This document shows, in pieces, positions 1 through 6,858 of a DNA stretch of 32,026 nucleotides. Location: assembly GCA_024400295.1 (NCBI GenBank), contig JAKSNA010000033.1:1-32026 (forward strand). Direction: 5' to 3'. Below the pieces are notes generated by a model. It saw only the letters and a list, made by a program, of their open reading frames with translations. It was not told the DNA's origin and did not search any database. The first letter of the stretch is position 1. The number at the start of each line of letters is the position of its first letter. Source of the DNA: Bacteroidales bacterium. Lineage in GTDB: Bacteria > Bacteroidota > Bacteroidia > Bacteroidales > F082. A program made the translations under genes and the position numbers.

Positions 1-30
1 AACTTTACTCTTTACTCTTTTAACTGAAAA

Positions 31-77
31 AACTCCACTCTCAACTCTCCAAACTAAAAACTAAAGACTTTACACAC
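31..77. repeat. Left arm of imperfect inverted repeat around the AAA-ATPase gene
   Basis: This AT-rich segment begins AACTCCACTCTCAACTC. The reverse complement of 1681-1740 begins AACTCCACCCTCAACTC, with one mismatch in 17. Both continue into ACTAAAA/ACTAAAG heptamers and end in an ACAC motif. The right arm is about 13 bp longer because it has extra heptamers. The pair encloses the gene at 127-1680. Confidence 0.6.
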
Positions 78-93
78 TTTACAAACTTTTTAC

Positions 94-101
94 TAACTTT
101 G
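94..101 (+). promoter_or_regulatory. -7 promoter box of the AAA-ATPase gene
   Basis: TAACTTTG matches the Bacteroidetes -7 consensus TAnnTTTG exactly and ends 25 nt before the ATG at 127. No convincing -33 TTTG is seen at the usual distance. Confidence 0.5.
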
Positions 102-126
102 CAGCCGTAAAAAAATTCAAGCCGTT

Positions 127-1680
127 ATGAAATACCCCATCGGAACCCAGACATTCGGCACCATCATCGAAAACGGCATGGTGTATGTGGATAAGACAGA
201 CCTCGTTTACAACCTCGCACAGAAACATGTCTGCTTTCTGTGCCGCCCGCGCAGGTTCGGGAAATCGCTGTTAATATCAACGCTTGAAAGCTATTTCAGA
301 GGAGAGAAAGAGCTTTTCAAAGGGTTGAAAATCGAGGAATTGGAGAAGGAATGGACGCAGTATCCGGTGTTCAGGATAGACTTCGCACAGGGCAATTTCA
401 AGGATCCCAACTATATTCCCAGCACGATGGGCGATTATCTTGACAAATGGGAGGAGGAATACGGAGTCAGCAAAAAATATGAAGAGGTGGGCATCCGTTT
501 CTCAAACGTCATAGCTGCGGCGCACGCGAAGACCGGCCGGAAGGTCGTAGTCCTTGTTGACGAATACGACAAGCCTATGCTCGACGTGCTCATGGAGCCA
601 CAAGAACAGACGAACCGCGACGCGCTGAAGGAGATATACAGCACCTTCAAGAAAACCGACGAACACCTCCGCTTCGTGCTTCTCACAGGTGTCACCAAGT
701 TCTCGCAGGTGAGCGTGTTCAGCGGCTTTAACCAGCCTGAGGACATCAGCATGGACAGCGAGTTCGACGCGCTGTGCGGCATCACGAAAGACGAACTCGT
801 GGACTGTTTCGATTCGGAGATAGAAGTAATGGCCAAGAAGCTCGGATATTCCAAGGATGAGATGTACCTGCGCCTCAAGAGACAGTACGACGGCTACCAC
901 TTCTCGGAGGAGATGCTCGACATCTTCAACCCTTACAGCGTTCTCAATGCGTTGAAAAGCAAGAAAATAGACGAGTATTGGTTTGCGACAAGCACTCCGA
1001 CATACCTGATGCGCCTGCTCGACCGTAACAAGACGAACATACAGGAGATACTGAGCAGGCAGTATGCGAAGAAATATTTCATGGACTACAAGGCTGACGT
1101 TGAAGACCCCTTGGCTATGATATACCAGAGTGGCTACCTGACGATCAAGGGATACAACATGGAAAGGGGACTATACCAACTTGATTTTCCGAACAACGAG
1201 GTGCGCAACGGCTTCATTGACATGCTTGCCAACGATTACCTCAATGACAGTCACGGCGATACGAATTGCATAGTCATGGATGTCAACGATATGCTCAAAG
1301 AGTGCCGCTTGGATGATATGCGCGACGCACTCTCCGGCTTCTTCGCCTCAATCCCCTACGACGCGAACTATCAGGAACGCGTGTGGAGCTACGAGAGCCA
1401 CTATCATTACACTTTTTACTTGATATTCAGACTTTTATCCTGCTATACGACTTTGACAGAGAAAGCGAACTCACGTGGTCGCGCCGACATGATTGTTGAG
1501 ACGGACGACTACGTTTACATCTTTGAATTTAAGCTTGACGGCACAGCTGCCGAAGCGTTGAAACAGATTGACGATAAAGGCTATGCCGAGCCTTACGCGG
1601 CAGATTCGAGGAAGCTGTTCAAGATAGGAGTCGGGTTTTCATCGGAGAAACGGAACATCGCGGAGTGGAGCGTGGTTTGA
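127..1680 (+). CDS. AAA-ATPase-like / PD-(D/E)XK nuclease family protein
   Basis: This 517-residue protein belongs to the AAA-ATPase-like plus PD-(D/E)XK nuclease group (PF09820 and PF08011), common in Bacteroidetes genomes in many copies. The N-terminus KYPIGTQTF...YVDKT is typical. A Walker A-like RPRRFGKSLL lies at residues 40-49 and a Walker B VVVLVDEYDKP at about 140-150. Near the C-terminus, RADMIV (from 452) and YIFEFKLD (464-471) supply the Asp and the E-x-K of a nuclease fold. The length is usual and the frame is intact. The cellular role of this family is not established; links to mobile DNA have been proposed. A -7 box lies 25 nt upstream. It stands alone and is convergent with the serine operon, flanked by imperfect inverted repeats. 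Confidence 0.9.
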   Translation: MKYPIGTQTFGTIIENGMVYVDKTDLVYNLAQKHVCFLCRPRRFGKSLLISTLESYFRGEKELFKGLKIEELEKEWTQYPVFRIDFAQGNFKDPNYIPSTMGDYLDKWEEEYGVSKKYEEVGIRFSNVIAAAHAKTGRKVVVLVDEYDKPMLDVLMEPQEQTNRDALKEIYSTFKKTDEHLRFVLLTGVTKFSQVSVFSGFNQPEDISMDSEFDALCGITKDELVDCFDSEIEVMAKKLGYSKDEMYLRLKRQYDGYHFSEEMLDIFNPYSVLNALKSKKIDEYWFATSTPTYLMRLLDRNKTNIQEILSRQYAKKYFMDYKADVEDPLAMIYQSGYLTIKGYNMERGLYQLDFPNNEVRNGFIDMLANDYLNDSHGDTNCIVMDVNDMLKECRLDDMRDALSGFFASIPYDANYQERVWSYESHYHYTFYLIFRLLSCYTTLTEKANSRGRADMIVETDDYVYIFEFKLDGTAAEALKQIDDKGYAEPYAADSRKLFKIGVGFSSEKRNIAEWSVV

Positions 1681-1740
1681 GTGTGAAGTCTTTAGTCTTT
1701 AGTTTTTAGTCTTTAGTTTTTTAGAGTTGAGGGTGGAGTT
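1681..1740. repeat. Right arm of imperfect inverted repeat around the AAA-ATPase gene
   Basis: The segment starts immediately after the TGA of the ATPase gene. It consists of CTTTAGT/TTTTAGT heptamers followed by AGAGTTGAGGGTGGAGTT. Its reverse complement matches 31-77 apart from heptamer-number differences. Confidence 0.6.
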
Positions 1741-1768
1741 GGCTGGCGCATGAGGGCAGGCCGCATAT

Positions 1769-1802
1769 AAAAAAGCGAGACATTCTCAATGTCCCGCTTT
1801 TT
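1769..1802 (-). terminator. Rho-independent terminator of the serine operon
   Basis: A 15-bp stem (1770-1784 with 1788-1802) closes a 3-nt loop. The one irregular pair is A-C on the plus strand but a G-U wobble in minus-strand RNA, and six T residues follow on the minus strand. This fits termination of the DUF1015 gene, which ends at 1855. Confidence 0.8.
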
Positions 1803-1854
1803 CAAAATATGTAAACGCTCTGCGTTCTCTTATCTCTACACTCTGCTTTCTTAA

Positions 1855-3123
1855 CTATTCGAGAGTGTGGATCACGAGGCCTGAACGGAGCTTCGGCTCG
1901 AACCATGTCGTCTTAGGTGGCATGATGTTGCCGCTGTCGGCGATGTCGATGATCTGTTTCATTGAGACAGGGTACATCGCGAATGCGACTTTCATCTCGC
2001 CGCTGTCAACGCGACGCTTCAGCTCGCCGAGACCACGGATGCCGCCGACGAAGTCGATGCGCTTGTCGGTGCGGAGGTCCTTGATGCCGAGGATGTTGTC
2101 GAGGACGTTGTCGCTCAGAATCTTCACGTCGAGGACACCGATCGGGTCGTTGTCGTTGTATGTGCCTGGCTTCGCGCTCATCTTGTACCAATGGCCGTCG
2201 AGATACATGCTGTGTTCGTGGAGCTTGGCCGGCTTGTAAATCTCTGTGCCCATGTCTTCTACGTCGTATGTCTTGCCGAGAGCTGCGATGAAGTCAGCCT
2301 TGCTGAGGCCGTTCAAGTCTTTCACGACGCGGTTGTAGTCGATGACTTTAAGCTGGTTGTCCGGGAAAATGACAGTCATGAAGAAGTTGTATTCTTCTTT
2401 GCCTGTGTGGTGCGGGTTGTTCTCTTTCTTCTCCTGACCCACGAGGGCTGCCGCCGCGCTGCGGTGATGGCCGTCGGCGATGTACATGGCCGGGACCTTG
2501 GTGGCGAAGAGTTCGACGAGGCGGGCGATGGTGGCCTTGTCGTCGATGGTCCAGAAACGATGGCCGAAGCCGTCTTCCTTGGCGATGAAGTCATAGACCG
2601 GCTTCTGGTGGCGGACGATGTTATCGACGATGGCGTCGATCTCGTTCACCGCCGGGTATGCGAAGAACACCGGCTCGACGTTGGCGTTGGTGATGCGGAC
2701 GTGTTTCATGCGGTCCTCTTCCTTGTCCTTGCGTGTGAGCTCGTGTTTCTTGATCACCTTATTAATGTAGTCTTCGCTCCATGCACATGCGACGATGCCG
2801 TACTGCCAATGCGCGTCGGCCTCTGTCGGGTTCATGCTCTGCGCGTAGATGTAAAGTTTCTCTTCCTCGTCCTGCACGAGCCATCCGTAGTCTTTGAATG
2901 CGTTGAAGTTCTCGACGACTTTGATGTAGGTCTCGAGGTCGCTGTCCTTGTGGCCTGCCGGAAGGTCGATTTCGGCCTTTGTCACGTGGAGGAGGCTGTA
3001 TGGGTTGCCTTTGCATTCCTCGCGGGCTTCCTCTGTGTTCAGAACGTCGTATGGTCTCGACGCGAGCTTCTCGGCGATGTCAACTGTCGGGCGATAGCCT
3101 TTGAATGGTTTGATAACTGACAT
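1855..3123 (-). CDS. DUF1015 family protein in serine operon
   Basis: This 422-residue protein is recognised as the DUF1015 family (COG4198) from its opening IKPFKGYRPT and the central MYIADGHHRSAAA at 213-225. It is the third gene of a minus-strand operon after serC and serA, 80 nt downstream of serA, an order common in Bacteroidales. The DGHHR motif at 217-221 resembles the DGHHR-type motif of ParB/sulfiredoxin-fold free serine kinases. Together with the operon this suggests phosphoserine or serine metabolism, but that is inference and no activity can be read from the sequence. The phosphoserine phosphatase that would complete the pathway is not in the window. A strong terminator follows the stop. 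Confidence 0.88.
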   Translation of the reverse strand: MSVIKPFKGYRPTVDIAEKLASRPYDVLNTEEAREECKGNPYSLLHVTKAEIDLPAGHKDSDLETYIKVVENFNAFKDYGWLVQDEEEKLYIYAQSMNPTEADAHWQYGIVACAWSEDYINKVIKKHELTRKDKEEDRMKHVRITNANVEPVFFAYPAVNEIDAIVDNIVRHQKPVYDFIAKEDGFGHRFWTIDDKATIARLVELFATKVPAMYIADGHHRSAAAALVGQEKKENNPHHTGKEEYNFFMTVIFPDNQLKVIDYNRVVKDLNGLSKADFIAALGKTYDVEDMGTEIYKPAKLHEHSMYLDGHWYKMSAKPGTYNDNDPIGVLDVKILSDNVLDNILGIKDLRTDKRIDFVGGIRGLGELKRRVDSGEMKVAFAMYPVSMKQIIDIADSGNIMPPKTTWFEPKLRSGLVIHTLE

Positions 3124-3131
3124 GTCTATTA

Positions 3132-3199
3132 AGTTTTTAGAGTTTAGAGTGGAGTGTGGAGTTGAATAGATTCAACCCCACACTTCACTCTTAAAAACT
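3132..3199 (-). repeat. Long imperfect hairpin between serA and DUF1015
   Basis: Two inverted copies of a purine-rich element face each other: AGTTTTTAGAG...GTGGAGTTGAA on the left and its near reverse complement on the right. The stem is about 27 bp with a 7-nt bulge and two mismatches. No T-run follows, so it is unlikely to be a simple terminator. It belongs to the same repeat family as 1681-1740. Confidence 0.6.
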
Positions 3200-3203
3200 G
3201 AAA

Positions 3204-4121
3204 TTATTTGTTAACTTGGAATTTCGTGCAACCGTCTTTGAAGAATCCGACGATCTGGCGTGCTGCCGCGAGACCTGCGTTGAGGTTAGCCTCGGCTGTC
3301 TCTGCGCCCTGTTTCTTAGGTGTCGCGAAGAAACGCGGGGCGAACTGCGCCAATGTCTCTGCGTTCACCGGAGCGATGTCTGTCACATACTTGAAGTCTG
3401 TGCGTTCGGCGAGCATCTTTTCCATGTCAGCTTCGTTAATGACTTCCTTGCGGGCTGTGTTGACTAAGCAGCCGCCCTTCGGCATTCTCGAGAGAAGACC
3501 GTAGTTGATGCTGTTCTTTGTCTGGTCGTTTGCAGGGATGTGCAACGAGATGTAGTCGCAGTTTGCGTAGAGTTCCTCCAATGTTGCAGGAACTTTCACG
3601 CCTTCTGCTTCCATCTTCTCTTTCGGTACGAATGGGTCGAATGCCCAGACTTCCATGCCGAATGCCTTTGCCTTTTCAGCGACGAGGCGACCTACGTTGC
3701 CGTAAGCCTGGATGCCGATTCTCTTGCCCTTAAGCTCTGAGCCTGTGCCCGGCTTGAAGGTGTTGCGTGCCATATAGACCATGAGGCCGATGGCGAGTTC
3801 GGCGACAGCGTTTGAGTTCTGGCCCGGTGTGTTCATCGCGACGATGCCTCTTGCTGTGCAGGCTGCGAGGTCGAGATTGTCGAAACCTGCGCCGGCGCGG
3901 ACGACGATCTTCAGGTTCTTTGCGTGGTCGATGACTTCCTTCGTCACCTTGTCTGAACGGACGATGAGAGCGTCGGCGTCAGCCACTGCATCGTAGAACT
4001 GCTGAACATCGGTGTATTTCTCGAGTTTCGCGAAGCTGTAACCCGCTTCTTCAACTATTTTCTGGATCCCATTGACAGCTGATGCTGAGAATGGCTTTTC
4101 TGTTGCTACTAATACTTTCAT
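3204..4121 (-). CDS. serA: D-3-phosphoglycerate dehydrogenase, short form without ACT domain
   Basis: The 305-residue protein catalyses the first step of serine synthesis, oxidising 3-phosphoglycerate to 3-phosphohydroxypyruvate with NAD. The Rossmann region GIQAYGNVGR lies at 136-145, with Ala where many homologues have the second Gly. NTARKEV (221-227) carries the active-site Arg224. The usual TPHIGA motif is replaced by TPKKQGA (267-273), so the catalytic His is Lys. There is no C-terminal ACT domain for serine feedback. As I recall, this Lys-containing short type is known from Bacteroidales and Entamoeba, so it is probably functional. It lies 58 nt downstream of serC. Confidence 0.93.
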   Translation of the reverse strand: MKVLVATEKPFSASAVNGIQKIVEEAGYSFAKLEKYTDVQQFYDAVADADALIVRSDKVTKEVIDHAKNLKIVVRAGAGFDNLDLAACTARGIVAMNTPGQNSNAVAELAIGLMVYMARNTFKPGTGSELKGKRIGIQAYGNVGRLVAEKAKAFGMEVWAFDPFVPKEKMEAEGVKVPATLEELYANCDYISLHIPANDQTKNSINYGLLSRMPKGGCLVNTARKEVINEADMEKMLAERTDFKYVTDIAPVNAETLAQFAPRFFATPKKQGAETAEANLNAGLAAARQIVGFFKDGCTKFQVNK

Positions 4122-4149
4122 TTTTTTAATTTTTAACCAAAAGTCTAAA

Positions 4150-4180
4150 ATCTTTCAACTTTTAACTTTCAACTTTTAAC
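4150..4180. repeat. Short tandem repeat in the serC-serA gap
   Basis: CTTTCAACTTTTAA occurs twice in direct tandem between the two genes. It resembles the AACTTT-rich tracts at 1-90 and 24610-24660. Confidence 0.55.
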
Positions 4181-5277
4181 TATTTGTTGGCTTTCTCGAA
4201 ATCCTGCATGCACTGGACGAGTGCTTCGACTGACTCGATCGGGCAGGCGTTGTACAATGATGCACGGAAGCCGCCGACTGAACGGTGACCCTTGATGCCG
4301 ACCATGCCGCGTTCCTTCGCAAATGCCATGAATGCATCCTGGAGGTCCTCACGGCCTTCTGCCATGACCCAGCAGTGGTTCATGATTGAACGTGAATCCT
4401 TCTCGGCTGTGCCGCGGAACATGCTGTTGCGGTCGATTTCCTCGTAGAGCATGTTTGACTTCTTCATGTTGATCTCGTGCATCTTCTCGACGCCGCCGAG
4501 GTTCTTCACCCATGTCAATGTCTCGTGCATGACGAAGATAGGAAGTACAGGAGGTGTGTTGAACATTGAAACGTCTGCCGGTTTGTCGGCTGGCATGTGT
4601 GTCAGGTAGTTCACCATTGTCGGGAGCGGGTTCATGTATGCACGCTCGCCGATGTTGCCGAGGAGGTCTTTGCGGACGATGACGAATGTCACACCGGCAG
4701 GACCGACGTTCTTCTGGGCGCCGCCGAAGATGAGACCGTATTTCTTCACGTCAACAGGACGGCTCATGATGTCTGACGACATGTCAGCAACCAATGTGAT
4801 AGGGCAGTCCATGTCTTCTTTGATCTCCGTGCCGTAGATGGTGTTGTTTGTCGTGATGTGGAAATAGTCGGCGTCTGTGGGGATGGTGTAACCTTTCGGG
4901 ATGTATGTGTAGTTCTTGTCTTCTGACGATGCAACGACTTCAACCTTACCGAACAATTTGGCTTCTTTGATAGCCTTCTTTGCCCAAACACCTGTCTGGA
5001 GGTAAGCAGCCTTCGTCTTCATCAGGTTTGCAGGGACTGTGAAGAACTGTGTGCTCGCGCCGCCGCCGAGGAAGAGGACTTCGTATTCGGCAGGGATGTT
5101 GAGAAGCTCACGCCAGAGCTGACGGGTCTCTTCCATCACGCGCTCCCAACCTGGAGTGCGGTGTGAAATCTCCATCAAACCGATGCCTGTGTTGTCGAAA
5201 TTGCGAATTGCGTTGATTGTTGATTCAACGGCTTCTTTTGGAAGGACACATGGTCCAGCATTGAAATTGTGTTTCAT
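4180..5277 (-). CDS. serC: Phosphoserine aminotransferase
   Basis: This 365-residue PLP-dependent class V aminotransferase converts 3-phosphohydroxypyruvate and glutamate to phosphoserine and 2-oxoglutarate; it may also serve pyridoxal phosphate synthesis. The N-terminal [19 protein letters not shown] and the PLP-binding Lys in [13 protein letters not shown] are all present, and the length is standard. It is the first gene of the minus-strand operon serC-serA-DUF1015. Transcription starts from a promoter about 100 nt upstream (TTG, 19 nt, TACCTTTG), leaving a leader that holds a heptamer tandem repeat. Confidence 0.96.
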   Translation of the reverse strand: MKHNFNAGPCVLPKEAVESTINAIRNFDNTGIGLMEISHRTPGWERVMEETRQLWRELLNIPAEYEVLFLGGGASTQFFTVPANLMKTKAAYLQTGVWAKKAIKEAKLFGKVEVVASSEDKNYTYIPKGYTIPTDADYFHITTNNTIYGTEIKEDMDCPITLVADMSSDIMSRPVDVKKYGLIFGGAQKNVGPAGVTFVIVRKDLLGNIGERAYMNPLPTMVNYLTHMPADKPADVSMFNTPPVLPIFVMHETLTWVKNLGGVEKMHEINMKKSNMLYEEIDRNSMFRGTAEKDSRSIMNHCWVMAEGREDLQDAFMAFAKERGMVGIKGHRSVGGFRASLYNACPIESVEALVQCMQDFEKANK

Positions 5278-5333
5278 TACTTTTTATTTTAAAGTTATTA
5301 TTATTTTAATATGTTTATTATCAATGATTTCTT

Positions 5334-5362
5334 TACTCTCTACTCTCTACTCTCTACTCTTT
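5334..5362. repeat. Heptamer tandem repeat in the serC leader
   Basis: TACTCTC is repeated almost four times (period 7), giving AGAGTAG repeats in the serC mRNA leader. It is followed towards the promoter by a run of T residues. Copy number could vary by slippage. Confidence 0.65.
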
Positions 5363-5375
5363 TTTTAAGACGTTG

Positions 5376-5405
5376 CAAAGGTAATAAATTAAATTGATAT
5401 TACAA
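5376..5405 (-). promoter_or_regulatory. Promoter of the serC-serA-DUF1015 operon
   Basis: On the minus strand TTG (5403-5405) is followed after 19 nt by TACCTTTG (5376-5383). This is the best match in the window to the two-part Bacteroidetes promoter. Confidence 0.7.
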
Positions 5406-5457
5406 CCAAAAGAAAAATTTTGTTTTTTTGCAGGAAAATTATGCGGGAGATTTTGCC

Positions 5458-6363
5458 ATGAAAGATAGAAATAAGTTGATGGAAGTTATTAACTCATTGA
5501 ATGTCAATAAAATATTTGATGATAAAATAATTCGGAAATCTATATACAATAATGTGTGGTTCAACGAAAAGAATATCTCTGCCGCCGTTGATGAAGTCGT
5601 GAGACTCACAAAACCGGAAAACATGCGTGAGATTGTCGGGCTTTTCCCCGAAAACAGTCGGAAAGCCAAAAAGATTGCCGTCGTTCTGTCGGGCGAGACG
5701 CCGCTCGACAACTTCCGCGACTTCCTCTGCATTCTCCTTTCCGGAAACGGTTTTGTCGGGAAAATGTCTCACGATGACCCGTTTCTGCTGAAGACTTACG
5801 CCGATGCGCTGGCCGCCGCTTGTCCCGAAATCGTGCCTGACATAAACATTGTTGAACGTCCGTTGATGGATTTTGATGCTATTGTCTTGAACGACAATGA
5901 GAATAATTCGGTCCTGAAGGAGTATTTCGCGAATATCCCGCATCTTTTTCGCTACGAAAATTTAGGTATGCACCTAATCAAAGGTGATGAAAAACAGTCT
6001 GATTTAGAAGAACTTGCGTATAAATGTTTCATTAATTTCGGAAGGGGACGGCATTCTGTAAGGAATATTTTTGTCCCGAAAAATTATGACTTCCAGCCGT
6101 TGCTTGCCGCTTTCGCGAAATGGGACGATGTGAAAAACAACGCACGGTACTTCAACAATTACGAATATCGTAAGTCAATTTGCCTTCTCGGAAAGAAAGA
6201 ATGTATCGACAACGGCTTCGTGATTTTGCGTCAAAGCGATGAAATGGATCCGAATGTTTCGGAGATTTTTTATCATGAGTATGAATCTTTGGCAAAAATG
6301 CTGACATTTTTTCAGAAGAATGAGACCGGCTCTGACATCATAAGATTTTTGCAAAGTTTATAA
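5458..6363 (+). CDS. LuxC-like acyl-CoA reductase family protein, expected cysteine missing
   Basis: The 301-residue protein resembles Bacteroidetes acyl-CoA reductases of the LuxC family, which reduce acyl thioesters to aldehydes. Support comes from KKIAVVLSGETPLDNFRDF (71-89), GNGFVGKMSHDDPFLL (96-111), and a late NIFVPKNYDF segment. Where family members have G-x-GCRNVSK with the thioester-forming Cys, this protein has GRGRHSVRN (195-203), so the Cys position is Arg198. It also seems shorter than usual (about 330-350). I chose ATG 5458, preceded by GGGAGA, over an in-frame TTG at 5428. It diverges from serC. It may be a degenerate enzyme or may have a changed function. Confidence 0.62.
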   Translation: MKDRNKLMEVINSLNVNKIFDDKIIRKSIYNNVWFNEKNISAAVDEVVRLTKPENMREIVGLFPENSRKAKKIAVVLSGETPLDNFRDFLCILLSGNGFVGKMSHDDPFLLKTYADALAAACPEIVPDINIVERPLMDFDAIVLNDNENNSVLKEYFANIPHLFRYENLGMHLIKGDEKQSDLEELAYKCFINFGRGRHSVRNIFVPKNYDFQPLLAAFAKWDDVKNNARYFNNYEYRKSICLLGKKECIDNGFVILRQSDEMDPNVSEIFYHEYESLAKMLTFFQKNETGSDIIRFLQSL

Positions 6364-6437
6364 CATATTGATAATCAGTCATAAGATAAAGAATAAAAAA
6401 AGTTTTCAAAAAATGATTTTTGTATTGTGAAAAGTTG

Positions 6438-6445
6438 TATTTTTG
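6438..6445 (+). promoter_or_regulatory. -7 promoter box of rpmE2
   Basis: TATTTTTG is an exact TAnnTTTG match 32 nt before the ATG. A TTTG lies 15 nt further upstream, a shorter spacing than usual. Confidence 0.55.
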
Positions 6446-6476
6446 CGGCTCGAAATAACGGAAAATCATATACGAA

Positions 6477-6743
6477 ATGAAAAAAGATATACATCCAAAG
6501 AATTATCGTCTTGTAGTATTTAAAGACATGTCGAATGACTACGCATTCATGTCACGTTCAACGATCAACACCAAGGAAACAATTGTTTGGGAAGACGGAA
6601 ACGAATATCCGCTGGTGAAGCTCGAAATTTCAAACACATCGCACCCGTTCTACACAGGCAAGATGAAACTTGTCGATACGGCAGGTCGTGTTGATAAGTT
6701 CAACAACAAGTACAAGAAATTTCAGGAAGCAAGAAAAAAATAA
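6477..6743 (+). CDS. rpmE2: 50S ribosomal protein L31 type B
   Basis: The 88-residue protein begins [19 protein letters not shown] and ends in the basic [15 protein letters not shown] typical of type B L31. It lacks the Cys residues of the zinc-binding (type A) form, so it needs no zinc. It is monocistronic, with its own -7 box and a terminator about 45 nt after the stop. Confidence 0.95.
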   Translation: MKKDIHPKNYRLVVFKDMSNDYAFMSRSTINTKETIVWEDGNEYPLVKLEISNTSHPFYTGKMKLVDTAGRVDKFNNKYKKFQEARKK

Positions 6744-6785
6744 TCTCAGAATAGGTTTGTTAAATTTTTCATAATGAAGTTTTTG

Positions 6786-6815
6786 CCCTTGCCAGAGATG
6801 ACAAGGGTTTTTTTT
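6786..6815 (+). terminator. Rho-independent terminator after rpmE2
   Basis: CCCTTG (6786-6791) pairs with CAAGGG (6802-6807) across a 10-nt loop and is followed by eight T residues. Confidence 0.8.
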
Positions 6816-6858
6816 GGCACGATATTTGCCGGTGACGGCGGAAAATAAAAACATTTTT

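Noticed and set aside
2191..3120. A 309-codon open frame antisense to the DUF1015 gene
   Set aside because: It is a shadow of strong codon bias in the real gene: it is rich in valine, aspartate and histidine from antisense reading and has no family resemblance.
6821..6828. GATATTTG as a promoter box for lon
   Set aside because: It misses the first T of TAnnTTTG, and no -33 element lies at the right distance.
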